Positions 31,578 through 40,284 of a DNA stretch of 64,000 bases are shown here, in pieces; position 1 is the stretch's first letter; each line of letters starts with the position of its first letter. Where the stretch lies: NCBI GenBank assembly GCA_037724045.1, contig JBBJOW010000014.1, positions 1 to 64,000 on the forward strand. Reading direction: 5' to 3'. Position numbers and translations under genes: made by a program. This DNA comes from DATLGB01 sp037724045 (GTDB taxonomy: Bacteria; Actinomycetota; Thermoleophilia; Solirubrobacterales; Solirubrobacteraceae). The notes under the pieces were generated by a model. The model had not been told where the DNA came from. It ran no database searches and saw only the letters and a program-made list of their open reading frames with translations.

Positions 31578-32926
31578 CAGGCCAGCAGCGCGGCCGCGGC
31601 GTCCCGGCCGATGCGCACCGCGTAGTTGGTCCCGCGGTCCTCGGGATAGACCTGCGTCGTGTTGGCGAGGATCAGATTGGCGACGCCGGTCCGCAGGGGC
31701 GGGATGCGGTCGCCGTAGCCGAGGGTGACGATCGGCTGGGCCGCCGGCTCGCGGAAGATCCACGCTTCGCGGATCCAGCCGCGCTCGAAGGCCGGGTTGA
31801 TCGCGCGCAGCCCCGGCTCGTAGCGGTCGAGCACCGCGTCGATGTCGAGTGACAGCAGCTCGTGGTCCTGGGGCAGGTAGTTGGCCACGTAGGCGAAGCG
31901 CCGGCCGTCGTAGCGCTCGGGTTCGACGAAGTTGGTGTGCTCGATCAGCCCCAGGAAGGGCAGTCCGGGGTCCGCGACGTTGGTCCAGTAGAACGGCGAC
32001 AGCTGCCGGTCGAGCTCGAGCAGGACGCACAGCGCCGCGTGGTACTCGACGCCGCGCAGCCTGGCCGTGTAGGCGTCGTCGAGCAGATGGCCGGCGAGCG
32101 ACAGGAAGATGTCGTTGGGCACCGTCGCCACCACGGCGTCGTAGCGTTCGACCCCGTCGGGCGTGAACGCGGCCGGGTCGTGCCCTGTGCGAAACGAGCC
32201 GGCGCCACCGGCGGTGACGGCGAAGCCCTCCGAATCGCGCTCCAAGCCGGCCGCAGGCCGGTCTTCCAGGACCCGTCCGCCGGCCGCCTCCACCCTGGCC
32301 CGGAGGGCCTTGAGCAGATCCTCGAACGACCCCCTCGGATACCCGAGCTTCTCCCCTTTGGCCTCCTCGCCCTCGAGTTGGCGCCGCAGGGTGAACTTCG
32401 ACCACAGCCAGACCATGGAGATCTCGTCGGCGCGGTCCCCGAACTTCGCCCGCAGCAGCGGACCCCACACCGTCTCCCACGCAGCTGCGCCCATCCACCG
32501 GCGGATCCAGTCGCGGGCGGTGACGCCCTCGAAGCGCCGCTGGTCGCGGCCGAGCTTCTGCACCCCGACGACAGCCGCCCCCATCCGCACGCGCGAGAGC
32601 GGAGAGAGCGGCTTGAAGCGCAGCAGGTCGAGAGGGCTGGTGAACGGCCACTGGCGTCCGCCGATGAAGAACGCCTGGGTCGAGTCGCGCCACTCGAGCT
32701 CGTCGGGCATGCCCAGCTCCGCGTAGAGCTCGGAGATGTGGCGGTCGGAGGTGAAGAGGTGGTGGTAGTAGCGCTCCAGGCGATGCCCGCCGCCGACGTC
32801 GATCGTCGCCGCCATGCCGCCCAGCCCGGGCCAGCGCTCGTAGACGTCGCAGACGTGCCCGGCTTCCCCCAGCCGCAGGGCGGCGGTCAGCCCGGCGACT
32901 CCGGCCCCGAGGACCGCGACCCTCAT
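31577..32926 (-). CDS. FAD-dependent amine-oxidase-like protein
   Basis: A 449-residue flavoprotein with the N-terminal dinucleotide fold GAGVAGLTAALRLGEAGH and YERWPGLGGMA, and a C-terminal FAD-binding strand around NLILANTTQVYPEDRG. The architecture is that of protoporphyrinogen-oxidase/UDP-galactopyranose-mutase-like proteins (NAD_binding_8 group) found beside GT2 enzymes in actinobacteria. The reaction is unknown; desaturation or mutation of a lipid-linked sugar is a reasonable guess. Its start overlaps the upstream GT2 stop by 4 nt and its stop overlaps the next GT2 start. Confidence 0.8.
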   Translation of the reverse strand: MRVAVLGAGVAGLTAALRLGEAGHVCDVYERWPGLGGMAATIDVGGGHRLERYYHHLFTSDRHISELYAELGMPDELEWRDSTQAFFIGGRQWPFTSPLDLLRFKPLSPLSRVRMGAAVVGVQKLGRDQRRFEGVTARDWIRRWMGAAAWETVWGPLLRAKFGDRADEISMVWLWSKFTLRRQLEGEEAKGEKLGYPRGSFEDLLKALRARVEAAGGRVLEDRPAAGLERDSEGFAVTAGGAGSFRTGHDPAAFTPDGVERYDAVVATVPNDIFLSLAGHLLDDAYTARLRGVEYHAALCVLLELDRQLSPFYWTNVADPGLPFLGLIEHTNFVEPERYDGRRFAYVANYLPQDHELLSLDIDAVLDRYEPGLRAINPAFERGWIREAWIFREPAAQPIVTLGYGDRIPPLRTGVANLILANTTQVYPEDRGTNYAVRIGRDAAAALLA

Positions 32927-33861
32927 TCCGGCACGTCGATGTTCTTCGTGTCCCGCACGACGTACAGCGGTCGTCGCTTGACCTCGTCGTAGATGCGCCC
33001 GACGTACTCGCCGATCACCCCGAGCGTCATCAGCTGGATCCCGCCCAGGAGCAGGATGAGGACCAGCGTCGAGGAGATGCCGGGGACGAAGATGTCCGAG
33101 TAGCGGGCCACGATCGTCAGCGGGATGGCCAAAAAGGCGAACGCCGAGATCGCGAACCCGATGACGGTCGCCAGCTGCAGCGGGAAGTACGAGAAGCTCG
33201 AGATCGCGTCGAAGGAGAAGCGCAGCATCTTGCGCAGCGTGAACTTGGTCTCCCCGGAGGCGCGGGCAGCGCGCTCGTAGGTCACCGCGGTCTGCGTGAA
33301 GCCGATCCAGACCGTCATGCCGCGCAGGAAGCGCGCCCGCTCGGGCATCGCCAGCAGCGCGTCGAGCGCCCGGCGGTCCATGAGGCGGAAGTCGCCGGAG
33401 TCCACCGGCAGCTCGAGCTGGGCCAGACGCGCCATCAGCCGGTAGAAGACGTGCGCGGTGTAGAGCTTCATGCGCGTCTCCCCCTCCCGGCTCTCACGCA
33501 CGGCGTACACGACGTCCGCGCCGTCGCGCCAGCGCTCGACCATCTCGACGATCAGCTCCGGCGGGTCCTGGAGGTCGGCGTCGATCATCGCCACGGCGTC
33601 ACCGCGCGCGTGCTCGAGGCCCGCCGTGATGGCGGCCTGGTGGCCGAAGTTGCGCGAGAGGGTGATGACCTTGACCCGCTCGTCGTCAGCCGCGAGCTGG
33701 GCGAGGATCTCGGGCGTGGCGTCGCCGCTGCCGTCGTCGACGACTACGAGCTCCCAGCGATGCGCGGCGAGCGCGGCGGCCACCCGCTCGTAGAGGGCGC
33801 GCGCGCTGCCCTGTTCGTCGTGCATGGGCGTGACGACGCTGATCAGCCCCGGCGAGCGCAC
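32923..33861 (-). CDS. GT2-family glycosyltransferase with two C-terminal membrane helices (GtrB/ArnC-like)
   Basis: A 312-residue protein. The catalytic domain has LISVVTPMHDEQGSARALYE, VVDDGSGDATPEIL, RNFGHQAAITAGLEHARGD, the metal site MIDADLQDPPE and DFRLMDRRALDALL. Two membrane helices follow (YFPLQLATVIGFAISAFAF and LVLILLLGGIQLMTLGVIGEY) with the family C-terminus YVGRIYDEVKRRPLYVV. Such proteins transfer a hexose to undecaprenyl phosphate. The GTG at 33861 is the only start that leaves the first beta strand intact. First gene of the four-gene minus-strand unit. Confidence 0.9.
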   Translation of the reverse strand: MRSPGLISVVTPMHDEQGSARALYERVAAALAAHRWELVVVDDGSGDATPEILAQLAADDERVKVITLSRNFGHQAAITAGLEHARGDAVAMIDADLQDPPELIVEMVERWRDGADVVYAVRESREGETRMKLYTAHVFYRLMARLAQLELPVDSGDFRLMDRRALDALLAMPERARFLRGMTVWIGFTQTAVTYERAARASGETKFTLRKMLRFSFDAISSFSYFPLQLATVIGFAISAFAFLAIPLTIVARYSDIFVPGISSTLVLILLLGGIQLMTLGVIGEYVGRIYDEVKRRPLYVVRDTKNIDVPE

Positions 33862-33904
33862 TCGTCCGCAGGATACGTGGCCCGGCGGTAACGTCCTTCC
33901 GTGA

Positions 33905-35272
33905 GTGGACGAACTCGAGCGTGAGCTGCAGTCGGTGGGACGGGAGCTCGCCGCAGCGCTTCCGTCGGCGGCCCGGCACCCGCTCAAGGCCGTCGACGAC
34001 CGGGCCATGGAGCTCGCCTCGTCCGACCAGGAGCTCAAGGCGGCGCTGTTTCGCTTCGTCGACGTGGTGCCGGCGTGCCGCGGGATCGACGACCTGGCTC
34101 GCCATCTCTCGGGCTTCCTGCGCGAGGTTTCGGCACCCCCGCCGCCCATCGCGGTAGCGATGGGCCTCTCCAACTCGCGTGCCGGCCGGGCGGCCCTCGG
34201 CTCGGCCGCGGCGGCCGGCGTCAAGCACATGGCGCACCGCTTCATCGTGGGCGAGTCGCCCGCCGCGGCGATGGGCGATCTGCGCGGCCTGTGGAAGGAC
34301 GGCGTCGCCGCGACGGTCGACCTGCTCGGCGAGGCCACCGTCACCCAGGCCGAAGCCCAGCGCTACGCGGCCCGCTGCGCGGAGGCGCTCGACGCGCTGA
34401 CGTCCTCGACGGCGGACTGGCCGGCCCGGGAGCACCTCGAGGCGGACGCGCTCGGGCCGCTGCCGCGCGCCAACCTCTCGGTGAAGGTGTCGGCGCTGAC
34501 GCCGCTGCTGCGCCCGGACGCCCCCGAGCGCGGCCAGCGCGACGCGGCGGGCCGCCTGCGCGAGTTGCTGCGACTGTCGCGCGACCGCGGTGCGCACCTG
34601 CACATCGACATGGAGTCGCTGGATTCCCGCGACGCCGTCGTACAGCTGATCCTCGACCTGCTCGGCGAGGAGGAGTTCCGCGACGGCCCGTCGGCCGGGA
34701 TCGTGCTGCAGGCCTACCTGCGCGACTCGCCCGACACCGTGCAGCTCGTGCTCGACTGGGCCCGGGCCACGCCGCGCACCCATCCGCTCACCATCCGCCT
34801 GGTCAAGGGCGCCTACTGGGACCACGAAGTGGTCCAGGCGAATCAATCGGGCTGGTCGGTGCCCGTCTTCGAGGTCAAGGCCGACTGCGACCGCAACTTC
34901 GAGGCGCTCACCCGTCAGCTGCTCGACTCCCGCGACGTCGTCCGGCTCGCGGTCGGCTCCCACAACCTGCGCTCCGTCGCCCACGCGATCGCGTACAACC
35001 GCATCGTCGGGGGAAACGACGTCGATCTCGAGCTGCAGGTCTTGCGCGGCCTCGGCGACCCCCTGCAGGCCGCGATGGCCAGCCGCGGCTTCCGGGTGCG
35101 CGCGTACTGCCCGGTCGGCGACCTCGTCGCCGGCATGGCCTACCTCGTGCGGCGCCTGCTGGAGAACACGAGCAACGACTCGTTCCTGCTCGCCCAGTCC
35201 CAGGGCACGTCGGTGGACGACCTCCTCAGAGCGCCCGGGAGCGAAGCGGTGGCGCCGCGAAGCGCGACCTGA
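33905..35272 (+). CDS. Proline dehydrogenase
   Basis: FAD enzyme oxidising proline to pyrroline-5-carboxylate, the first step of proline breakdown. The 455-residue protein carries the PRODH TIM-barrel: NLSVKVSALTPLL, AHLHIDMESLDSRD, GIVLQAYLRDSPDTV, RLVKGAYWDHE, VGSHNLRSVAHAI and VRAYCPVGDLVAGMAYLVRRLLEN with the catalytic Arg pair. A helical N-terminal arm of about 130 residues precedes the barrel, as in longer PutA-like forms. The GTG at 33905 is used because a GTG at 33901 is out of frame. A TAACGT sequence lies 10 nt upstream. The stop overlaps the ALDH start as TGATG, so the pair is coupled. Confidence 0.92.
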   Translation: MDELERELQSVGRELAAALPSAARHPLKAVDDRAMELASSDQELKAALFRFVDVVPACRGIDDLARHLSGFLREVSAPPPPIAVAMGLSNSRAGRAALGSAAAAGVKHMAHRFIVGESPAAAMGDLRGLWKDGVAATVDLLGEATVTQAEAQRYAARCAEALDALTSSTADWPAREHLEADALGPLPRANLSVKVSALTPLLRPDAPERGQRDAAGRLRELLRLSRDRGAHLHIDMESLDSRDAVVQLILDLLGEEEFRDGPSAGIVLQAYLRDSPDTVQLVLDWARATPRTHPLTIRLVKGAYWDHEVVQANQSGWSVPVFEVKADCDRNFEALTRQLLDSRDVVRLAVGSHNLRSVAHAIAYNRIVGGNDVDLELQVLRGLGDPLQAAMASRGFRVRAYCPVGDLVAGMAYLVRRLLENTSNDSFLLAQSQGTSVDDLLRAPGSEAVAPRSAT

Positions 35273-36801
35273 TGAAGCCCTTCACCAACGAGCCGGTGCT
35301 CGAGCTGCGCCGCGCCCCGATTCGAGCGTCGCTGGCGGACGCCCTGGCGAGCGTGGACGCCGAACTGCCGCTGCGTGTCGGCGGCGACGCCCTCGTCTCC
35401 GTCGACCCGTGCCAGTCCGACCGTGTCGTCGCCATCGCCGCGACGGCTTCGGAGGCGGACGTCGACGCGGCGCTGGCCATCGCCACGGCCGCGTCGGGGA
35501 GATGGGCCGCGACGCCTGCCGGTGAGCGCGCCGAGCGGCTCGTCGCGGCCGCCGCGGTCCTGCGGCGTGACCGGCTGCGCTGCGCGGCGCTGGCGCTGCG
35601 CGAGTGCGGCAAGCCCTGGCCCGAGGCCGACGCCGACGTCTGCGAGGCGATCGACTTCCTCGAGTTCTACGCCCGCGGCGCCCTCGAGCTCGACCGCTCG
35701 ATCGAGCTCATGCAGGTGCCCGGGGAGCGCAACGAGCTGCGCTACGCCCCGCGGGGCGTGGTGGCGGTGATCGCGCCGTGGAACTTCCCGCTCGCTATCC
35801 CGCTGGGCATGGCCGCCGCCGGCCTGGCCACGGGCAACGCCGTCATCCTCAAGCCCGCCGAGCAGGCGCCGGGCTGCGCGCTGGTGCTCGCGGAGGCGCT
35901 GCGCGAGGCGGGCATCCCCGAGGGCGTCTTCCAGCTGCTCACCGGCGAGGGCGAGGTCGGCGCGCAGCTGGTCGCCGACCGGCGGGTGCACACCATCGCC
36001 TTCACCGGCTCCAACGCCGTCGGGCTCGAGATCGTCCGCTCCGCCGCCGAGGTGCGCGAGGGCCAGCACCACCTCAAGCGCGTGATCGCGGAGATGGGCG
36101 GCAAGAACTGCGTGCTCGTCGACGCCGACGCCGATCCGGACGAGGTCGTCCCCGCCCTGATCGCGAGCGCCTTCACCTACGCCGGCCAGAAGTGTTCCGC
36201 CGCCGCGCGCGTCCTCTGTCACGAGGCTATCCACGACGCGCTGGTGGAGCGCCTCGCCGGAGCGGTCGAGCTGCTCGAGGTCGCGCCCGCCGAGCGGCCG
36301 TCCGTCGACGTCCCGGCCGTCATCGAGCAGGAAGCCCTCGACCGGCATCGGCGCTTCGCCGAGCTGGCGGCCGGCCAGGGCCGGCGCTTTGTGAATCCCG
36401 AGGTGCCCGACGGCGGCTTCTACGCGCCCCCGACGCTCGTGTGCGACCTGCCCGAGGACTCCGAGGTGCTGTCGACGGAGGTCTTCGCGCCGCTGCTGGC
36501 CGTGGAGCGCGTGCAGTCGATGGACGCTGCCGTGGACCGACTCGAGGCGTCGCCCTACGCGCTCACCGCCGGGCTCTTCTGCCGCAACCCCGACACGGTC
36601 GCCGAGGTCATCCGCCGCTCGCCGGTGGGCAACCTCTACGTCAACCGCGCGATCACCGGCGCCATGGTCGCCCGCCAGCCCTTCGGCGGCAACAAGCTCT
36701 CAGGCACCGGGACCAAGGCCGGCGGGCCCGGCTACCTGCTGCAGTTCGTCGAGCCGCGCGTGGTGACCGAGAACACCATGCGCCACGGGTTGGTCGTGTG
36801 A
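35272..36801 (+). CDS. Aldehyde dehydrogenase, probable 1-pyrroline-5-carboxylate dehydrogenase
   Basis: NAD(P)-dependent oxidation of glutamate semialdehyde/P5C to glutamate, the second step of proline catabolism. The 509-residue protein has the ALDH motifs APWNFPLAIPLG, KPAEQAPGCALVL, FTGSNAVGLEI, the catalytic Glu region AEMGGKNCVLVD, the catalytic Cys in YAGQKCSAAARV and EVFAPLLAVER. The C-terminal GAMVARQPFGGNKLSGTGTKAG matches P5CDH of the PutA type, and pairing with proline dehydrogenase supports it. Immediately downstream are two tandem small hairpins (GTCC GGA GGAC and GTCC GTA GGAC, 36806-36839). Confidence 0.9.
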   Translation: MKPFTNEPVLELRRAPIRASLADALASVDAELPLRVGGDALVSVDPCQSDRVVAIAATASEADVDAALAIATAASGRWAATPAGERAERLVAAAAVLRRDRLRCAALALRECGKPWPEADADVCEAIDFLEFYARGALELDRSIELMQVPGERNELRYAPRGVVAVIAPWNFPLAIPLGMAAAGLATGNAVILKPAEQAPGCALVLAEALREAGIPEGVFQLLTGEGEVGAQLVADRRVHTIAFTGSNAVGLEIVRSAAEVREGQHHLKRVIAEMGGKNCVLVDADADPDEVVPALIASAFTYAGQKCSAAARVLCHEAIHDALVERLAGAVELLEVAPAERPSVDVPAVIEQEALDRHRRFAELAAGQGRRFVNPEVPDGGFYAPPTLVCDLPEDSEVLSTEVFAPLLAVERVQSMDAAVDRLEASPYALTAGLFCRNPDTVAEVIRRSPVGNLYVNRAITGAMVARQPFGGNKLSGTGTKAGGPGYLLQFVEPRVVTENTMRHGLVV

Positions 36802-36844
36802 CGTCGTCCGGAGGACTGCGCTTGCGCCGTCCGTAGGACGAAAC

Positions 36845-37312
36845 CTACCTCCGGCGCAGCATGCGCCGCTTGGCCGGGCGCCGGAAGCTCTCCTGGCTGA
36901 ACGCGGCGTTGACCCCCACCAGCGCAGTCTCGGATACGAGCGTGACGAGGCCGAGCGCGTTGAGGCGGCGCTTGAGGCTGGCCTGACGGTCGGTCGCCGC
37001 GGGCGCCGGCGAGTCGCCGTCGATCAGCGGGACGGCGCCGTCGGGCGCGCTGCGCGCAAAGCGCACGCCTTCGATCGCGGTGGCGATGCCGCTGACGGCC
37101 ACCGCGCCGAGCAGGACGTCGCGGGCGAGGGCGAGCCGGCGCTCGGCCGGTGTGAGCCAGCGGTCGTCGACCTCGTTGGCGCGCGCGCCCAGCCAGCCGG
37201 CGGACACCGCGAGCAGCGAGATCGAGTTGACGGTCCCGTAGGAGCGCCACGCGGCGTTGATGACCTTGCCGCGCTCGGCGGGGTCGGCGATCTCGGTCAC
37301 CGCCGGGTGCAT
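36845..37312 (-). CDS. Conserved membrane-associated protein of unknown function
   Basis: A 155-residue protein with three moderately hydrophobic segments: GTVNSISLLAVSAGWLG, DVLLGAVAVSGIATAIEG and NALGLVTLVSETALVGVNAAFS. A polar acidic loop (DGAVPLIDGDSPAPAATD) separates the second and third, and the tail is Arg-rich. I do not recognise a named family. It is transcribed toward the P5CDH gene and ends 43 nt from it. No operon partner is evident; an 8-bp-stem hairpin (37359-37377) lies just upstream. Confidence 0.6.
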   Translation of the reverse strand: MHPAVTEIADPAERGKVINAAWRSYGTVNSISLLAVSAGWLGARANEVDDRWLTPAERRLALARDVLLGAVAVSGIATAIEGVRFARSAPDGAVPLIDGDSPAPAATDRQASLKRRLNALGLVTLVSETALVGVNAAFSQESFRRPAKRRMLRRR

Positions 37313-37358
37313 CAGGCCGGCCGTATCAGGGGGTTGACCCGGCGCGAAGCCCGGGTGT

Positions 37359-37377
37359 AAGGGGGCGAAGCCCCCTT
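37359..37377 (-). terminator. Hairpin downstream of the pdxS-pdxT-macrodomain unit
   Basis: AAGGGGGC gaa GCCCCCTT, an 8-bp perfect stem. It lies 69 nt past the macrodomain gene stop on the minus strand. A second, weaker stem (ACCCGG ... CCGGGT) lies next to it. There is no T run, so this is a candidate terminator only. Confidence 0.4.
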
Positions 37378-37445
37378 GCGTGGGCGGCGCGGCCGAGCTG
37401 GCTGACGGGAAGCGACGGGCGGGGCAGCGAAGGCATCTCTATCTC

Positions 37446-37943
37446 CTACCCACGGACCGCCGCCGCAAATGCGGCGTGCGTGGCGCTGTCGAACAGCCAG
37501 AAGCGGATCTCGTCCAGCGGCGCGTCGGCGACCGTGCGGATGGCGATCGGGGCGGCGAGCTCGACCGGGAACCCGTAGACGCCGGTCGAGACGGAGGGGA
37601 ACGCGATCCGGCGCGCGCCCAGCTCGACGGCCACCTCGGCGGAGCGCCGGTAGGCCGAAGTCAGCAGCTCCTCCTCCCCGTGGTTGCCGCCGTGCCAGAC
37701 GGGCCCGACCGTGTGGATCACCCACGTCGCCGCCAGCTTGTAGCCCTTCGTCGCCTTGGCGTCGCCGGTCTCGCAGCCACCCAGCGTGCGACATTCCCCC
37801 AGGAGCCCGGGACCGGCGGCGCGGTGGATCGCCCCGTCGACGCCGCCGCCGCCGAGCAGGCTCGGGTTCGCCGCGTTGACGATCGCATCGGCCTCGGCGT
37901 CCCGGGTGATGTCGCCCCGCTTCAGTGTGATGCGAGCAGCCAT
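37446..37943 (-). CDS. Macrodomain protein (O-acetyl-ADP-ribose deacetylase-like)
   Basis: A 165-residue single macrodomain. The ADP-ribose pocket is clear: DAIVNAANPSLLGGGGVDGAI, HRAAGPGLLGECR, the GDAKATKGYKL loop, and ISFP-like RRIAFPSVSTGVYGFP. YmdB-type enzymes with this arrangement hydrolyse O-acetyl-ADP-ribose and mono-ADP-ribosyl esters. The start lies 22 nt inside the pdxT 3' end, so it is the third gene of a pdxS-pdxT unit. Why it accompanies pyridoxal phosphate synthesis is not known. Confidence 0.9.
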   Translation of the reverse strand: MAARITLKRGDITRDAEADAIVNAANPSLLGGGGVDGAIHRAAGPGLLGECRTLGGCETGDAKATKGYKLAATWVIHTVGPVWHGGNHGEEELLTSAYRRSAEVAVELGARRIAFPSVSTGVYGFPVELAAPIAIRTVADAPLDEIRFWLFDSATHAAFAAAVRG

Positions 37944-38458
37944 CGGTGCAGGCGATCCTCCCCGGCGAGCTCGGGGTGAAACGCGGTGGCGAGCAGATTG
38001 CCCTGGCGCACCGCGACGGGATGACCGTCGATCGCGGCGAGCACCTTGACGCCCTCGCCGTGCTCGGCCACCCACGGCGCGCGGATGAAGACCGCGTGCA
38101 GCGGGCCGATGCCGTCCAGCTCGACGTCGGCCTCGAAGGAGCGCACCTGGCGCCCGAACGCGTTGCGCTCGCAGCGCCAGTCGCCGAGTCCGAGGTGGTC
38201 GCGATCGAGCATGATCATCCCCGCGCACGTCCCGAGGACGCCGATACCGCTGCCGACAAGCTCGCGCAGCGGCTCGGCAAGCCCCTCGCGCTCGATGCCG
38301 AGCGTCATCGTGGTCGACTCGCCCCCCGGCATCACCAGCGCGTCGAGCCCGGCGAGGTGCGCAGGCGTGCGGACCTCGCGGACGTCCGCGCCGAGCCCGC
38401 GCAGGACCCGGCCGTGCGCGGCGAAGTCGCCCTGAAGGGCGAGGACTCCGACTACCAA
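37922..38458 (-). CDS. pdxT: Pyridoxal 5'-phosphate synthase glutaminase subunit PdxT
   Basis: Class I glutaminase that feeds ammonia to PdxS for PLP synthesis. The 178-residue protein has VGVLALQGDFAAH, the PGGESTTM motif, the nucleophile Cys in GTCAGMI, and the catalytic His in FHPELAGEDRLH. It overlaps the pdxS stop by 7 nt and the macrodomain start by 22 nt. Confidence 0.96.
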   Translation of the reverse strand: MVVGVLALQGDFAAHGRVLRGLGADVREVRTPAHLAGLDALVMPGGESTTMTLGIEREGLAEPLRELVGSGIGVLGTCAGMIMLDRDHLGLGDWRCERNAFGRQVRSFEADVELDGIGPLHAVFIRAPWVAEHGEGVKVLAAIDGHPVAVRQGNLLATAFHPELAGEDRLHRWLLASH

Positions 38459-39336
38459 CCGCGGCCCGCGAGCAGCTGGGACTCCTCCAGCTTGCGGGTC
38501 TCCAGCGAGTCCATCGCCGCGCCGAGGCCTTCCGACGCCTTCGCGACGCGATCCGGGTCGGCGAAGTGGGTTGTCGCCTCGACGATCGCACGGGCGCGCC
38601 CGGCGGGATCAGAGGACTTGAAGATGCCCGAGCCGACAAAGTTGCCCTCGGCGCCGAGCTGCATCATCAGCGCGGCGTCGGCCGGGGTGGCGATGCCTCC
38701 CGCGCAGAACAGGACGACGGGCAGCTTGCCGTCGCGCGCGACCCGGCGGACGACGTCCAGCGGCGCCTGGTGCTCCTTGGCGGCGGTCGCGAGCTCCATG
38801 TCGTCCATGATCGTGAGCCTGCGGACCTCGCTCGAGATGCGGCGCATGTGGCGAACGGCCTCGACGATGTCGCCGGTGCCGGCCTCGCCCTTGGAGCGGA
38901 TCATGGCGGCGCCCTCGCCGATGCGGCGCAGCGCCTCGCCCAGGTTGGTCGCGCCGCAGACGAACGGGACCTTGAACCCCCACTTGTCGATGTGGTTGGC
39001 CTCGTCGGCGGGAGTGAGAACTTCGGACTCGTCCACATAATCGACCTCGAGGGACTCGAGCACCTGCGCCTCGGCGAAGTGCCCGATGCGCGCCTTGGCC
39101 ATCACCGGAATGGTCACGACCTCCTGGATGCCCCGGATCATCGCGGGGTCCGACATGCGCGCGACCCCGCCGTCGCGGCGGATGTCGGACGGCACGCGCT
39201 CGAGCGCCATGACCGCGACCGCGCCGGCGTCCTCGGCGATACGCGCCTGCTCGGCGTCGACGACGTCCATGATGACGCCGCCCTTGAGCATCTCGGCCAG
39301 CCCGGCCTTGACCCTGAAGGTGCTTTCGTCGCGCAT
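38452..39336 (-). CDS. pdxS: Pyridoxal 5'-phosphate synthase lyase subunit PdxS
   Basis: Builds PLP from ribose 5-phosphate, glyceraldehyde 3-phosphate and ammonia in a 12-mer with PdxT. The 294-residue TIM barrel is highly conserved: GGVIMDVVDAEQARIAEDA, MALERVPSDIRRDGGVARMS, IPVMAKARIGHFAEAQVLE, DYVDESEVLTPADE, the phosphate-binding FVCGATNLGEALRRI and the second GAEGNFVGSGIF loop. The ATG at 39336 gives MRDESTFRVKAGLAEML, the family start. A TAGACT box lies 7 nt before it, so translation is probably leaderless and the longer in-frame start at 39369 is rejected. Confidence 0.97.
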   Translation of the reverse strand: MRDESTFRVKAGLAEMLKGGVIMDVVDAEQARIAEDAGAVAVMALERVPSDIRRDGGVARMSDPAMIRGIQEVVTIPVMAKARIGHFAEAQVLESLEVDYVDESEVLTPADEANHIDKWGFKVPFVCGATNLGEALRRIGEGAAMIRSKGEAGTGDIVEAVRHMRRISSEVRRLTIMDDMELATAAKEHQAPLDVVRRVARDGKLPVVLFCAGGIATPADAALMMQLGAEGNFVGSGIFKSSDPAGRARAIVEATTHFADPDRVAKASEGLGAAMDSLETRKLEESQLLAGRGW

Positions 39337-39343
39337 GCCGACC

Positions 39344-39349
39344 AGTCTA
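39344..39349 (-). promoter_or_regulatory. Predicted -10 box of leaderless pdxS
   Basis: TAGACT on the minus strand, 7 nt before the pdxS ATG. Identical in sequence to the yebC box at 11202-11207. Confidence 0.55.
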
Positions 39350-39350
39350 A

Positions 39351-39376
39351 GTCCGCCTGGCGAAGCCAAAGCGGAC
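39351..39376 (-). terminator. Hairpin after the RpiR regulator gene
   Basis: GTCCGC ... GCGGAC outer stem with an inner TGGC gaa GCCA stem, between the RpiR stop (39385) and the pdxS -10 box. It probably separates the two minus-strand transcripts. Confidence 0.5.
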
Positions 39377-39384
39377 GAATGGCC

Positions 39385-40236
39385 CTACTTCAATTTGAAT
39401 GCCTTGATGCGATCGTCGTACTGCGCGGCGTCTCTTGCGTACACCCCGTACGCGAGTGCCTGCAGCAGCGACAGCAGGCCCGTATGGGAGCGCACGAACG
39501 CGGGCGAGTTCGACGAGTACCAGAGGGTGCGGTCCGCGAGCTTGGCGACGTCGGACAGCGACGCATCGGAGATGGCGAGCGTCGCGGCGTTGCGATGGCG
39601 CGCGATCTTCATCGCACGCACGACCAGCGGATGGGGACGGCCGGCGCTGAGGCCGATCACCATGGTGTGGTCGTCGATACGACCCAACCGGGACAGCGAC
39701 TCCTGCGACGGCGACGCGGCGATCTCCGACCGCACGTCGAGCAGCATCAGCAGGTGACGCAGGTAGGAGGCGAAGAAGGCCATCTGATCGACGCCGGCGA
39801 TGAGCACGCGCTCGGCGGTCGCGATCGCCTCGACGGCACCCTCGACCTCGGACCGGCTGATCGCCCGGGCCGTCTCCTCCACGTTGGCGAAGTCCGCGGC
39901 CACGACCGCTTCGAAGGGCCCTTGATCGATGCTGAAGAGCGGCTCGGCCTCCGGCTTGGCCTCGCGCCGGCGGTACTCCTCCCGCGCCGAGGCCTGCAGT
40001 TCGGGGAAGCCCTCGAAGCCCAGCGCCTGCGAGAAGCGCACCACCGTCGACGACGACGTCGACGCACGGCGGGCGAGCTCCTCCGCCGTGTGGAAGGCGA
40101 CCTCGTCGAGGTGGTCGACCACGTACTGGGCCACGTCCTTCTGCGAGCGCGAGAACTCGTCGAAGCGCGAGGAGATGTACGCGGAGAGGGTTTGGTGCCC
40201 GGAGGCGGCGGGGGGCATCGGCGCGGTTTTCGGCAT
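39385..40236 (-). CDS. MurR/RpiR-family transcriptional regulator
   Basis: A 283-residue regulator. Residues about 15-90 form the helix-turn-helix domain (SRSQKDVAQYVVDHLDEV, ELARRASTSSSTVVRFSQALGF). Residues about 125-270 form a SIS sugar-phosphate isomerase domain (VLIAGVDQMAFFASYL, VIGLSAGRPHPLVVRAM, ATLAISDASLSDVAKLAD). Such proteins sense phosphorylated sugars and control sugar or amino-sugar pathways. It lies divergent from rfbC with a 48-nt gap, so autoregulation with control of rfbC is plausible. The ligand is unknown. Confidence 0.88.
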   Translation of the reverse strand: MPKTAPMPPAASGHQTLSAYISSRFDEFSRSQKDVAQYVVDHLDEVAFHTAEELARRASTSSSTVVRFSQALGFEGFPELQASAREEYRRREAKPEAEPLFSIDQGPFEAVVAADFANVEETARAISRSEVEGAVEAIATAERVLIAGVDQMAFFASYLRHLLMLLDVRSEIAASPSQESLSRLGRIDDHTMVIGLSAGRPHPLVVRAMKIARHRNAATLAISDASLSDVAKLADRTLWYSSNSPAFVRSHTGLLSLLQALAYGVYARDAAQYDDRIKAFKLK

Positions 40237-40267
40237 TGCCCGTCCGCAATTCGCTCCCGCGCCTGCC

Positions 40268-40273
40268 TATCCT
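40268..40273 (+). promoter_or_regulatory. Possible -10 box for rfbC
   Basis: TATCCT, ending 11 nt before the GTG at 40285. A reasonable TANNNT box in the short intergenic gap between the RpiR regulator and rfbC. Confidence 0.4.
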
Positions 40274-40284
40274 CCCCGCCACGC

